A stretch of DNA of 35,916 nt from Bacillota bacterium. GTDB lineage: Bacteria > Bacillota > Clostridia > Christensenellales > CAG-138. Below are positions 21,189 through 35,916 of this stretch, piece after piece (the first letter of the stretch is position 1; each line of letters begins with the position of its first letter). Position numbers and translations under genes: made by a program. The notes below the pieces were generated by a model that made no database searches, had not been told where the DNA came from, and worked only from the letters and a program-made list of their open reading frames with translations. Location: assembly GCA_023399275.1 (NCBI GenBank), contig JAEWQH010000075.1, forward strand, positions 1-35,916. The letters run 5' to 3'.

Positions 21189-22523
21189 TTATTTACCCGC
21201 CAGCCGTTTGATCGCCTCTGCGATGAGCTGCGTGTCGAATCGGATGCTCTCGATCGTGCAGGATTCGTCCGGCATGTGTGCCTGCGCCGGCTCGCCCTCC
21301 GGCTCCACACCGAATGCGACCGCGTTGTCAAACGAGCGGGCGTAGGTGCCCCCGCCGATGGAAAGCGGCCCGGCCTCTTTGCCCGTGGCTTCGCTGTAGA
21401 TATCCAGCAGGGTCTGCACCAGCTCGCAGTCTGGCTCGATATAGTGGCCCTTGGAGATCTTCTGCCAGGTGCGCGAAAAGCCGATCTGCGCAAACTTTTC
21501 GTCCTCGGCGGCGAGCAGGCGCTCGGGCGTGACGCTGAAGGGGAAGCGGCAGTCCAGCGTGATGGAGACCCCGTTTTCATCCCACTCGATCATATTGGGC
21601 GAGAGCGTGAGCCGCCCGGAGGCGTCGGTGACGTCCAGTCCGAACGCCTCGCCGTGCCGGTCGAAGCCGAGCAGCGCGGCCAGCGAGGAGGCTGTTGCGA
21701 GATCTTCGGCATTCAGCGGCTGCTCCCTGAGCGCATCCAGCAGCGCCAGCAGCGCGTTTTGCGCGTCCTCGGGGGTGGAGGCGTGCCCGGCGCGCCCCGT
21801 GGCGCGCAGCTCGCCCTCTTTGCCGCTGAGGAGCATGCCGTGCCTGGCATTCACGGGCGCGGGGGTGAACGGAAGGAATGCCACGGCTTCGCCTGGGATG
21901 ACGTTCGGTGCGGTGCCGCAGTGGATGCGGACCTCGCTGCCGGAGAGCTTTTTATGATACGTCGTCTGGCCGATGTTCTTTTCGGAGTTGATCACGGGAT
22001 AGTGCCCGTCCGGCGTGAACGCCAGCGTGGGGTTCGGCTCGGTCTCCTTGTAGCGCGCGATGCAGCTCCAGTCCCGCTCCTCGTCGCAGCCGAGAAAGAT
22101 GCGTACCCGGCGCTTGAGCGGCACGCCCGCCTCCTTGATGGCGCGGAGCGCGTAGAGGGTGGAGATGGCGGGGCCTTTGTCGTCCAGCACGCCGCGGCCG
22201 ATCAGGCGGCCGTCCTTCCGGGTGAGCGTGAAGGGGTCGCTCGTCCAGCCGTCGCCCGCGGGCACCACGTCGAGATGCGCCATGATCATGAGCATCTCGT
22301 CGCCCTCACCGTAGTCGACGACGCCGCAGTAGCCATCCAGCGAGCGGGCGGAGAAGCCCATTTGCCGCGCGAGATCCAGCGCGTACGTGAGTGCGTCGTG
22401 CACCGGGCGGCCGAGGGGCATGCCCTCCTCCGGCTCGCCGCGTGAGACGCTTGGGAAAGAGATGAGCCTGCCCAGCAAGGACAGCTGCTCTTCAAAGTGT
22501 TGATCGATCAGGCTTTTATACAT
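21189..22523 (-). CDS. M20 dipeptidase, PepV/Sapep-like
   Basis: A 444-residue M20-family metallopeptidase of the PepV type. Probable zinc ligands and catalytic residues: His83 and Asp85 in MAHLDVVPAG, Asp114/Asp115 in GVLDDKGP, Glu148/Glu149 in GCDEER, Asp172 in FTPDGHYP and a C-terminal His in AQAHMPDES. The GGGTYARSF segment is also typical. It would cleave dipeptides or beta-Ala dipeptides in the cytoplasm during peptide use. CAGGAGG is 8 nt before ATG 22523. No terminator is evident after it, so some readthrough into the rpsF operon is possible. Confidence 0.92.
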   Translation of the reverse strand: MYKSLIDQHFEEQLSLLGRLISFPSVSRGEPEEGMPLGRPVHDALTYALDLARQMGFSARSLDGYCGVVDYGEGDEMLMIMAHLDVVPAGDGWTSDPFTLTRKDGRLIGRGVLDDKGPAISTLYALRAIKEAGVPLKRRVRIFLGCDEERDWSCIARYKETEPNPTLAFTPDGHYPVINSEKNIGQTTYHKKLSGSEVRIHCGTAPNVIPGEAVAFLPFTPAPVNARHGMLLSGKEGELRATGRAGHASTPEDAQNALLALLDALREQPLNAEDLATASSLAALLGFDRHGEAFGLDVTDASGRLTLSPNMIEWDENGVSITLDCRFPFSVTPERLLAAEDEKFAQIGFSRTWQKISKGHYIEPDCELVQTLLDIYSEATGKEAGPLSIGGGTYARSFDNAVAFGVEPEGEPAQAHMPDESCTIESIRFDTQLIAEAIKRLAGK

Positions 22524-22574
22524 ATCGTCTGCCTCCTGCTATCTATGCGCAAACAGCGCGAGTAAGCTACTTTT

Positions 22575-22603
22575 ATCATAGCGGCGGCGGCGCAAAAAAG
22601 CAA
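22575..22603 (-). promoter_or_regulatory. Promoter of the dipeptidase gene
   Basis: Minus-strand TTGCTT (22598-22603) and TATGAT (22575-22580), spacing 17 bp, 52 bp before the start codon. Confidence 0.6.
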
Positions 22604-22623
22604 GTCGAGCCGGTTTTACGCGG

Positions 22624-22652
22624 TTGACTTTTCGACGCGGGGTTGCTACCCT
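22624..22652 (+). promoter_or_regulatory. Candidate promoter of the hypothetical gene at 22660
   Basis: TTGACT (22624-22629) and TACCCT (22647-22652) are 17 bp apart. The -10 ends only 7 bp before the ATG, so the transcript would start at or next to the start codon (leaderless). Confidence 0.45.
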
Positions 22653-22659
22653 TTTTGGC

Positions 22660-23088
22660 ATGGAACAACAAACGAACACCGTTACGCGGACGCTCCCTTC
22701 GGGCGTGGAGCTGACGATTGCGCGCTCGCGAGACGAAGCGCAGCGGGCAAGGCTGCGCGGCGGGATCGCGGTCTACGACGATCGGTTTACGGAAAATCCG
22801 TCGTTTCGGATCTACGACTCCTACCGCGTGCGCAAAAACAGCGTCAAGCGCGAGGTGCTTGACGCGATGATCGCCTACAACGAAGCCAACCCCAGCGAGC
22901 CGCGCTGGCGGCGGACGCGCCGCTCGCTGCTGCTGGAGTGGTTGGCGCATAACTTTGCGCATCGCGTGGGTTTTTTGCGCAGCCGCGCGGGCGACGTCGA
23001 TCTGGACAACCGCGCCGAGGGGAGGGGCGCCTTCCGATATTTTCTTAAGAGCGCGTGGGACGTAGTGCGGGGATATCTGCATAAATAG
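22660..23088 (+). CDS. Conserved-looking hypothetical protein, 142 aa
   Basis: I do not recognise a named family. The protein is 142 residues, soluble and basic, with a beta-rich N-terminal half (TLPSGVELTIARSRDEAQ ... IAVYDDRF) and a helical C-terminal half. The segment LEWLAHNFAHRVGFLRSRAGDVDLDNR recalls a pattern (EW.AHN..Y..G......DVDL) seen in small Firmicutes proteins of unknown function. No ribosome site precedes ATG 22660, and the upstream frame to 22624 runs through the promoter, so leaderless translation is likely. A strong terminator overlaps its stop codon, which supports it as a real single-gene unit. Divergent from the dipeptidase gene. Confidence 0.7.
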   Translation: MEQQTNTVTRTLPSGVELTIARSRDEAQRARLRGGIAVYDDRFTENPSFRIYDSYRVRKNSVKREVLDAMIAYNEANPSEPRWRRTRRSLLLEWLAHNFAHRVGFLRSRAGDVDLDNRAEGRGAFRYFLKSAWDVVRGYLHK

Positions 23089-23129
23089 AGACCGTGCGGC
23101 AAGCGCCGCACGGTCTCTATTGGTTTTTT
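23084..23129. terminator. Strong terminator overlapping the stop codon
   Basis: A perfect 17-bp stem (23084-23100 with 23105-23121) with a 4-nt loop AAGC, followed by GGTTTTTT on the plus strand. The stop codon TAG 23086-23088 is inside the 5' arm. On the minus strand the hairpin also lies 22 bp past the HD-domain gene, but without a good T-run. Confidence 0.92.
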
Positions 23130-23143
23130 GCAGGGAGACGCTG

Positions 23144-23701
23144 CTACATCCCGAGCGCTTCGTGCACATCCCGCATGCCGAGGATGCTCTTCTGGATCAC
23201 ATCCTCCAGCGGCAGCCCGAGCATCTCGCAGCCGCCGAGGATCACCTCGCGGCTGACGCCCGCGGCGAAGCCCTTGTCCTTGAACTTCTTTTTGACGCTG
23301 GAGACCTCCATGTCCATCACGCTGCGGCTCGGGCGCATATACGCAGCCGCCGTGATCAGCCCGGTCAGCTCGTCTATGGTGTAGAGCACGATTTCCATCC
23401 GCTTTTCAGGCTTGACGTCCGTACAGATCCCCCACCCGTGCGACAGCACCGCGCGGACGAAATCCTCATTATACCCCGCTTCAGAAAGCAGGCGCGGGGC
23501 GACCTTGAGGTGCTCCTGCGGCCACCGCTCGTAGTCCACGTCGTGCAGAAGACCGACGGTACCCCAATAGTTCTCGTCTTCTCCCGCTTCGCGCGCAAAG
23601 TAGCGCATGACGCCCTCGACGGCGTACGCATGCCGCAGCAGCGCGTCGCTCTGGGTATACGTTTTCAGCGTGGAGAGCGCATGTTCCCTTGATCGATCCA
23701 T
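23144..23701 (-). CDS. HD-domain metal-dependent hydrolase
   Basis: A 185-residue HD-superfamily protein. Likely metal ligands are His24 (LLRHAYAVEG), His53-Asp54 (GLLHDVDYE), His88 (AVLSHGW) and the Asp in YTIDELTGLI. This matches the HDIG-type hydrolases of unknown substrate that are common in Clostridia. ATG 23701 is chosen with GAGG about 10 nt upstream; the frame extends 30 codons further without similarity. The gene is transcribed divergently from rpoB, with the two -35 boxes about 20 bp apart. Substrate (nucleotide or phosphoester) is unknown. Confidence 0.87.
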   Translation of the reverse strand: MDRSREHALSTLKTYTQSDALLRHAYAVEGVMRYFAREAGEDENYWGTVGLLHDVDYERWPQEHLKVAPRLLSEAGYNEDFVRAVLSHGWGICTDVKPEKRMEIVLYTIDELTGLITAAAYMRPSRSVMDMEVSSVKKKFKDKGFAAGVSREVILGGCEMLGLPLEDVIQKSILGMRDVHEALGM

Positions 23702-23799
23702 CTCGTTTTTGCCTCGCTTTTCTTGCTCTTTTGCCGCGGGCCGGCGATATCTGTACGCCGCTTTGGCCGGCAAATCCGGCGGCGCGGACATTTCTCAAT

Positions 23800-23829
23800 A
23801 TCATATAATAAAATTACAAAAAAAGGCAA
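23800..23829 (-). promoter_or_regulatory. Promoter of the HD hydrolase gene
   Basis: Minus-strand TTGCCT (23824-23829) and TATGAT (23800-23805), spacing 18 bp, in an AT-rich stretch. Confidence 0.55.
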
Positions 23830-23848
23830 TATATTTTAGAATCTTTTC

Positions 23849-23877
23849 TTGACAGGCCTGATTTTGGATGATATCAT
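23849..23877 (+). promoter_or_regulatory. Sigma-A promoter of rpoBC
   Basis: TTGACA (23849-23854) and TATCAT (23872-23877), spacing 17 bp. The leader to rpoB is about 180 nt and contains a GGCGCGG/CCGCGCC hairpin near 24028-24048, just before the ribosome site. Confidence 0.85.
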
Positions 23878-24065
23878 TTGTGATTGACTTACGATCGCAT
23901 AACTGTCGAAATATGCCCAAAATCGGGTTTTCCAGCGGGTCTCACGCGTGAAAACAGCAGGTTGGGCAGTTTTTACCGGTTGATGCGATATTGGTTCGGC
24001 AAAGGATATGACGAGAAAAAATGCGAAGGCGCGGTTTGCGGCCGCGCCGGCAAGGGGAGTACGCG

Positions 24066-27830
<3,765 letters not shown>

Positions 27831-27903
27831 GCCTTTCGGGAGAAACGGATGGGTGTCACCAATGACGATTATCGATATGAGCGGCAGCAAGGAGAGATAG
27901 ACT

Positions 27904-31422
<3,519 letters not shown>

Positions 31423-31467
31423 CGCGCCGGCGCGCAAGCGATTCCGGCAGATGAAACCAAGCGCCGC

Positions 31468-31490
31468 CGCGCCGGAGCATATCCGGCGCG
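31468..31490 (+). other. Hairpin between rpoC and the zinc-ribbon gene
   Basis: CGCGCCGGA-GCATA-TCCGGCGCG, perfect 9-bp stem, no T-run after it. It may be a processing or partial termination point at the end of rpoBC. Confidence 0.45.
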
Positions 31491-31529
31491 ACGGCTTGCC
31501 AATTCGCCCAACTCCCGAAAGGAGCAGAG

Positions 31530-32255
31530 ATGGAAAAACTGCCAGTCAACCCAAACTGCGAGCTTTCCGGTACGAAGTACTGCGCCATGCTGAACATGCA
31601 CGCCTGCGCGGCCTGCACGGTACGCGACGTGGCGAACAAAGGCGAGATCACCAGCGACCTCGACCTCTACGAAACGCTCCTGCCGGAAGGCGGCGTCGCG
31701 CGGCTGTTTGAATCGCGCGACTGCCAGTTCTGCAAGACGCCGGTCAGGGGGAAACGGCGCGGCTACGCCATCCTCGATATGGCGCACCCGGAGCCGCGGC
31801 GCGTGCAGAAGTGGCTTTTTGGCAAGCGCACCGCGCGCATCGGCACCATGATCCCCCTGCAGATGGGCGTTTGCCCCAAGTGCCGCAGGCGGTTTCTGAC
31901 GATGGAGTATCTGCCGATGCTCATCCCCGTTGTGATCGGCCTCGCCGCGCTGTTTGCGCTCTCGCTGGACGCGGTTCGCAACCCGCTGGTGGATCTTTCG
32001 ATGTTTGCGCCGTTCGGCGCGTGGATTGTGAGCGTACTCGTCGGGGTCATCCTCGGTAAAGTCGTGACCGATGCGCTTGAGCGCGCCTGGGCGAAGGAGA
32101 TGGAGACGGATGTGATGCGTCATCCCGTCGTCGTGGAGATGACGCAAAAGGGCTGGACGCCGATCACCGCCAAGAGCCGCACCAAGCTGCTCTTTTCCAA
32201 GAGCAGGCTGGCAAGGGGCCTCGGAACGGCGGAGGGCGAAGAGCCGGTTGCTTGA
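31530..32255 (+). CDS. Membrane protein with cysteine-rich zinc-ribbon N-terminus, unknown role
   Basis: Not a family I can name. 241 residues: a cysteine-rich N-terminal part with C10, C18, C26 and C29 (NPNC, KYCAM, ACAACT), C65/C68 (CQFC) and C115/C118 (CPKC), enough for two Zn sites. Two membrane helices follow (about 127-147 and 158-178), then a basic cytoplasmic-looking tail (KSRTKLLFSKSRLARGL). AAAGGAG precedes ATG 31530 by 6 nt. It lies between rpoC and rpsL, where many Firmicutes carry an L7Ae-type gene, which this is not. It is probably co-transcribed with rpoBC, since no terminator intervenes. The CxxC pairs could bind zinc or act in redox; no function can be assigned. Confidence 0.82.
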   Translation: MEKLPVNPNCELSGTKYCAMLNMHACAACTVRDVANKGEITSDLDLYETLLPEGGVARLFESRDCQFCKTPVRGKRRGYAILDMAHPEPRRVQKWLFGKRTARIGTMIPLQMGVCPKCRRRFLTMEYLPMLIPVVIGLAALFALSLDAVRNPLVDLSMFAPFGAWIVSVLVGVILGKVVTDALERAWAKEMETDVMRHPVVVEMTQKGWTPITAKSRTKLLFSKSRLARGLGTAEGEEPVA

Positions 32256-32321
32256 AATTGTGGAGGTCATCCGGCGCGGGATACCATATATTGGAAGCGC
32301 CCCGGCTCCGAAAGAAAGCGT

Positions 32322-32350
32322 TTGACAAGCTGCAACAATGCTGATAAAAT
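32322..32350 (+). promoter_or_regulatory. Sigma-A promoter of the rpsL-rpsG-fusA-tuf operon
   Basis: TTGACA (32322-32327) and TAAAAT (32345-32350), spacing 17 bp. It opens a leader of about 215 nt to rpsL. Confidence 0.88.
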
Positions 32351-32365
32351 ACTGCGTTGGCGGTT

Positions 32366-32519
32366 CCTGTTTTCGCAAGACTGCGCAAGACATGCTGGCT
32401 TTGCCCGGTTTTACAGGAAACGGACGCCGCGTTGACCGCGATCTGACACAAATCGGGTAAGATCATCTGCAGAGCGGTCGCTACGGGATACAATGCTCCC
32501 TACAGGGGTTGCAGGGAGC
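32366..32519 (+). promoter_or_regulatory. Structured leader of the str operon
   Basis: Within the ~215-nt leader TTCCTGT can pair with ACAGGAA about 50 nt later, and nearer the gene GCTCCCT (32495-32501) pairs with AGGGAGC (32513-32519). No T-run follows. It may be a ribosomal-protein control site, but nothing identifies a binder. Confidence 0.4.
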
Positions 32520-32571
32520 GGTAATCGAGATAGATATGTTTGATACGACAAAGATTGAAGGAGATTGATTC

Positions 32572-32952
32572 ATGCCGACCATTAACCAGTTGGTTCGTAA
32601 AGGCAGAGAGCAGGTGGAGTACAAATCCACGGCTCCTATTCTGAAACAGTGCCCGCAGCGCCGCGGCGTTTGCACGGCGGTCCGTACCATGACCCCGAAA
32701 AAGCCGAACTCCGCGCTGCGTAAAATTGCCCGTATCCGTCTGACCGACGGACTCGAGGGCACCGCCTATATCCCCGGCATCGGCCACAACCTGCAGGAGC
32801 ACTCGGTCGTGCTCATCCGCGGCGGCCGCGTCAAGGACCTCCCGGGCGTTCGTTACCACATCGTCCGCGGCGCGCTTGATACCGCGGGCGTTGCCAATCG
32901 CAAGCAGAGCCGCTCGCTCTACGGCGCGAAGAAGCAGCAGAAACAGAAATAA
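32572..32952 (+). CDS. rpsL: 30S ribosomal protein S12
   Basis: A 126-residue S12. MPTINQLVRKGRE opens the protein; TPKKPNSALRKIARIRL carries the streptomycin-region lysines in wild-type form, and GGRVKDLPGVRYHIVRG the second region. It acts in decoding at the 30S A site. AAGGAG lies 8 nt before the ATG. First gene of the str operon, 14 bp ahead of rpsG. Confidence 0.98.
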   Translation: MPTINQLVRKGREQVEYKSTAPILKQCPQRRGVCTAVRTMTPKKPNSALRKIARIRLTDGLEGTAYIPGIGHNLQEHSVVLIRGGRVKDLPGVRYHIVRGALDTAGVANRKQSRSLYGAKKQQKQK

Positions 32953-32966
32953 GGGAGGGTCGAAAT

Positions 32967-33437
32967 ATGCCGAGAAGAGGATTTATCCCCAAGCGTGAAG
33001 TACTGGCCGACCCGATCTACAACAGCGTGGTCGTGACCAAGCTCATCAACCAGCTCATGCTCGACGGCAAGCGCGGCGTCGCCCAAAAGGCGGTGTACGA
33101 TGCGTTTGAGTCCATTCGTGAAAAGACCGGCCGTGAACCGGGTGAAGTCTTTGAGCAGGCGATGAACAACATCATGCCTGTGCTCGAGGTCAAGGCCCGC
33201 CGTGTCGGCGGCGCCACCTATCAGGTGCCGATCGAGATCCGCACCGAGCGTCGGCAGACACTCGGCCTGCGCTGGCTCGTGGCGTTTGCGCGCAAGCGCG
33301 GCGAGCGCACCATCAGCGCACGGCTGGCTGGCGAGATCATGGACGGAGCCAACAGTCAGGGCAGCGCCTTCAAAAAGAAGGAAGACACCCACAAGATGGC
33401 CGAAGCGAACAAGGCGTTCGCGCACTATCGCTGGTAA
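32967..33437 (+). CDS. rpsG: 30S ribosomal protein S7
   Basis: A 156-residue S7 with MPRRG, DPIYNSVVVTKLINQLMLDGK, EVKARRVGGATYQVPIEI and the C-terminal DTHKMAEANKAFAHYRW. It nucleates assembly of the 30S head. Strong AGGGAGG ribosome site. It follows rpsL closely and precedes a 189-bp gap to fusA. Confidence 0.98.
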   Translation: MPRRGFIPKREVLADPIYNSVVVTKLINQLMLDGKRGVAQKAVYDAFESIREKTGREPGEVFEQAMNNIMPVLEVKARRVGGATYQVPIEIRTERRQTLGLRWLVAFARKRGERTISARLAGEIMDGANSQGSAFKKKEDTHKMAEANKAFAHYRW

Positions 33438-33543
33438 GCTGCGGCTTCGCCGGACGGCTTGCACACGAAGGGGGTTGTCCCGGGTCGCCTACGCGAAAGC
33501 GGCGTGACTACGGGAAGCAATTCAGGAATCAACAGCCACGGGC

Positions 33544-33575
33544 CTGCGGTTCGGAGCAGTCAATCCGAACCGCAG
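33544..33575 (+). other. Stem-loop in the rpsG-fusA gap
   Basis: CTGCGGTTCGG pairs perfectly with CCGAACCGCAG (11 bp, 10-nt loop) inside a 189-bp non-coding gap. There is no T-run, so it is probably not a terminator; it may be a processing or protein-binding element that uncouples fusA from rpsG. Confidence 0.5.
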
Positions 33576-33626
33576 ACCCGCGCAATACTGTTAGGACCAC
33601 TTGAAAACGAGTAAAGGGAAACGATT

Positions 33627-35708
33627 TTGCCAAGAGATACTTCACTGGAAAAGACCCGCAATATCGGGATCATGGCGCACATCGATGCCGGCAAAACCAC
33701 CACGACCGAGCGGATTTTGTACTATACGGGCAAGATTCACAAGATCGGCGAGGTGCACGAGGGCGCAGCCGCCATGGATTATATGGTTCAGGAGCAGGAG
33801 CGCGGCATCACGATCATGTCCGCCGCGACGACCGCTTACTGGCGTTTGCACCGCATCAACATCATCGACACGCCGGGCCACGTGGACTTCACGATGGAGG
33901 TCGAGCGTTCTCTTCGCGTGCTCGACGGCGCGGTCGCGGTCTTCTGCGCCAAGGGTGGCGTAGAGCCGCAGTCCGAGACGGTCTGGCGCCAGGCGAGGAA
34001 GTACGGCGTGCCGTGCATCGCATACGTCAACAAGATGGATATCACCGGTGCGAATTTCGACAACGTCTGCCAGATGATGCGCGAGCGCCTCGGCGCAAAC
34101 GCGCTGCCCATCCAGTTGCCCATCGGTTCCGAGGCGGATTTCCGCGGCATCATCGATCTTGTGTCGATGAAGGCGGAGGTCTACTACAACGACGACGGCA
34201 CGGATGTGCGCGAGGAGGAGATTCCTGCGGACATGCTCCCGCTGGTCAAGGAACAGCGCGCCAAGCTGCTGGACTCCATCATCGAAGAAGACGAAAACCT
34301 GATGGAGCGGTATTTTGGCGGCGAATGGTTCAAGGCGGAAGAGCTGATTCCCTGCATCCGCAAGGCGACGCTTTCCGGCAGAATCGTACCTGTCACCTGC
34401 GGTACGTCCTATCGCAACAAGGGCGTTCAGCCGCTGCTCGACGCGATTGTAAACTATCTGCCCAGTCCGCTGGATATCGAACCCGCCAAGGGGACGAATA
34501 TGGACGGCACGGGCGAGATCGTCGTCGAACCGCGCGATGACGCGCCGTTTGCGGCACTGGCGTTTAAGATCCTTTCCGACCCTTATGTCGGCAAGCTCTC
34601 GTTCATCCGCGTCTACAGCGGCACGCTCAAGAGCGGCTCCTACGTATACAACGCGAGCAAGCGCAAGCGCGAGCGCGTCGGCCGCATCATGATGATGCAT
34701 GCCGATACCCGCACCGAAATCGAAGAAGCGCATGCGGGCGATATCGTCGCCCTCGTCGGCATGAAGGACACGGGAACGGGCGACACGCTCTGCGTGGAGA
34801 ACCATCAGTTGTTGCTGGAGAGCATGGATTTTCCGGATCCTGTCATCCAGGTTGCCATCGAGCCAAAGACGAAGGCTGGCCAGGAAAAGATGGGTTTAGC
34901 GCTCGTCAAGCTTGCCGAGGAAGATCCCACGTTCCGCACCTATACGGACGGGGAGACGGGCCAGACCATCATCGCCGGCATGGGTGAGCTGCATTTGGAG
35001 ATCATCGTGGACCGCCTGATCCGCGAGTTCCATGTGGAGGCGCGCGTGGGCAACCCGCAGGTTTCCTATAAGGAGAGCATCAAAGCCCCCGTCAAGGTGG
35101 AGAGCCGCTATGTTCGCCAGTCCGGCGGACGCGGCCAGTACGGCCACTGCGTTATCGAGCTTGCTCCGCGTGAGCCGGGCGCGGGATATGAGTTCGTCGA
35201 CAAAATCGTCGGCGGCGCGATTCCGCGGGAGTACATCCCGGCGGTCGACAAGGGTATGCGCGAGGCGCTTAAGAGCGGAAAGCTTGGTGGCTACGAGGTG
35301 GTCGACGTGCAGGCGACGCTGCTCGATGGCTCCTACCACGAGGTGGACTCCTCCGAGATGGCGTTCACCATCGCAGGATCACTGGCTGTCAAAGAAGCGC
35401 TGGAGAAGGCGCAGTGCGCGCTGCTCGAGCCGATGATGAAGGTAGAGGTGCTCGTGCCGGAGGATTACCTCGGCGACGTGATGGGCAACATCACCGCACG
35501 CCGCGGGAAGCTCAGCGGCATGGAGACCCGCCAGAATGTTCAGGTGATCGACGCGCTTGTGCCGCTCTCCGAGATGTTTGGCTACGCCACCGACCTTCGC
35601 AGCCGCACACAGGGGCGCGGAACCTTCACGATGCAGTTTGCGCATTATGAAGAGGTGCCTAAATCCATCGCCGACACGGTTGTGGGCAAAAATAATTACA
35701 AACTGTAA
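33627..35708 (+). CDS. fusA: Elongation factor G
   Basis: A 693-residue translocation GTPase. G1 is AHIDAGKTTT (17-26), G2 lies in RGITIMSAATTA, G3 DTPGH (81-85) and G4 NKMD (135-138). Domains II-V follow: GTLKSGSYVYNASKRKRERVGRI, SGGRGQYGHC, and the C-terminal TQGRGTFTMQFAHYEEVP. It moves tRNA and mRNA after peptide transfer. The start is TTG 33627, with AAAGGGA 7-8 nt upstream; the next residues PRDTSLEKTRNIGIMAHID fit EF-G exactly, so the rare start is secure. Confidence 0.98.
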   Translation: MPRDTSLEKTRNIGIMAHIDAGKTTTTERILYYTGKIHKIGEVHEGAAAMDYMVQEQERGITIMSAATTAYWRLHRINIIDTPGHVDFTMEVERSLRVLDGAVAVFCAKGGVEPQSETVWRQARKYGVPCIAYVNKMDITGANFDNVCQMMRERLGANALPIQLPIGSEADFRGIIDLVSMKAEVYYNDDGTDVREEEIPADMLPLVKEQRAKLLDSIIEEDENLMERYFGGEWFKAEELIPCIRKATLSGRIVPVTCGTSYRNKGVQPLLDAIVNYLPSPLDIEPAKGTNMDGTGEIVVEPRDDAPFAALAFKILSDPYVGKLSFIRVYSGTLKSGSYVYNASKRKRERVGRIMMMHADTRTEIEEAHAGDIVALVGMKDTGTGDTLCVENHQLLLESMDFPDPVIQVAIEPKTKAGQEKMGLALVKLAEEDPTFRTYTDGETGQTIIAGMGELHLEIIVDRLIREFHVEARVGNPQVSYKESIKAPVKVESRYVRQSGGRGQYGHCVIELAPREPGAGYEFVDKIVGGAIPREYIPAVDKGMREALKSGKLGGYEVVDVQATLLDGSYHEVDSSEMAFTIAGSLAVKEALEKAQCALLEPMMKVEVLVPEDYLGDVMGNITARRGKLSGMETRQNVQVIDALVPLSEMFGYATDLRSRTQGRGTFTMQFAHYEEVPKSIADTVVGKNNYKL

Positions 35709-35717
35709 CACGGCTGT

Positions 35718-35735
35718 TTCGCCGCTTGCGGCGAA
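35718..35735 (+). other. Hairpin in the fusA-tuf gap
   Basis: TTCGCCG-CTTG-CGGCGAA, a 7-bp stem with a CUUG tetraloop, 10 bp after the fusA stop. No T-run; tuf is probably still in the same transcript. Confidence 0.5.
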
Positions 35736-35789
35736 CGCACCGGAACCGGTTTATTTCAAGCAATTGAATCAGAAAAAAGGAGATTTTTT

Positions 35790-35916
35790 ATGGCAAAGGC
35801 AAAATTCGAACGGAATAAGCCGCACGTCAACATCGGCACGATAGGCCACGTTGACCACGGCAAGACGACGCTGACGGCGGCGATCACGATGGCGCTGGCG
35901 CAGCAGGGCGAAGCCA
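35790..35916 (+). CDS. tuf: Elongation factor Tu (5' end only)
   Basis: 42 complete codons are visible before the window ends. MAKAKFERNKPHVNIGTIG is the canonical EF-Tu start, followed by the P-loop HVDHGKTTLTAAI. AAGGAG (35777-35782) is 7 nt upstream. Fourth gene of the str operon. Confidence 0.97.
   Translation, partial: MAKAKFERNKPHVNIGTIGHVDHGKTTLTAAITMALAQQGEA

Noticed and set aside
27850..27900. Tiny frames of 12 and 20 codons between rpoB and rpoC
   Set aside because: No ribosome site of their own, and they overlap the rpoC ribosome site; too short to support.

Overview
The window looks like a chromosomal segment of a GC-rich anaerobic Firmicute, most likely in class Clostridia. The reasons are: sigma-A promoters with TTGACA/TATAAT-like boxes at 17-bp spacing, strong AGGAGG ribosome sites, Firmicutes-type families (OadB-type sodium-pump subunit, membrane pyrophosphatase, PepV, MacAB-like ABC efflux with its own two-component system, FakA-like fragment), and an rpoBC / rpsL-rpsG-fusA-tuf block. 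There are no tRNA or rRNA genes, CRISPR arrays, insertion sequences or phage genes that I can see. Exact taxonomy is inference.

Layout. 1-1.2 kb: 3' part of a membrane PAS-GGDEF protein. 1.25-2.8 kb: a consensus promoter, a ~200-nt leader with a possible 30-codon Met/Cys-containing leader peptide, and an O-acetylhomoserine sulfhydrylase. 3.0-3.8 kb: an OGG-type DNA glycosylase. 4.1-7.7 kb: an energy-coupling cluster (OadB-like sodium pump subunit, a 50-residue OadG-like membrane peptide, a K+-independent-type membrane pyrophosphatase). 8.1-8.8 kb: a pentapeptide-repeat protein on the minus strand. 8.9-11.0 kb: a diiron ODP/FprA-like metallo-beta-lactamase protein coupled by a 4-bp overlap to a PAS-HD-GYP protein whose GYP motif reads GYL.

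11.3-16.6 kb, minus strand: response regulator, histidine kinase, membrane-fusion adaptor, ABC ATPase and ABC permease. The promoters of the regulator gene and the adaptor gene share a nearly identical 16-bp element, which suggests autoregulation plus control of the efflux genes. 16.6-19.6 kb, minus strand: small FakA-like protein, NYN-LOTUS RNA-associated protein, DEAD-box helicase and double zinc-ribbon protein; the last two have leaders of nearly 300 nt. 20.0-22.5 kb, minus strand: rpsR, ssb, rpsF and a PepV-like dipeptidase.

22.66-23.7 kb: an unrecognised SD-less gene and an HD-domain hydrolase. 23.85-31.4 kb: rpoB and rpoC with their own promoter, detached from rplKAJL. 31.5-32.3 kb: an eight-cysteine membrane zinc-ribbon protein in the position where an L7Ae-type gene often sits. 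32.3 kb to the end: promoter, rpsL, rpsG, fusA (TTG start) and the 5' end of tuf.

The more unusual biology is the ODP plus HD-GYL cassette, the duplicated operator-like element in the efflux locus, the leader upstream of the sulfhydrylase gene, and the uncharacterised zinc-ribbon membrane protein inside the RNA polymerase/ribosome block.
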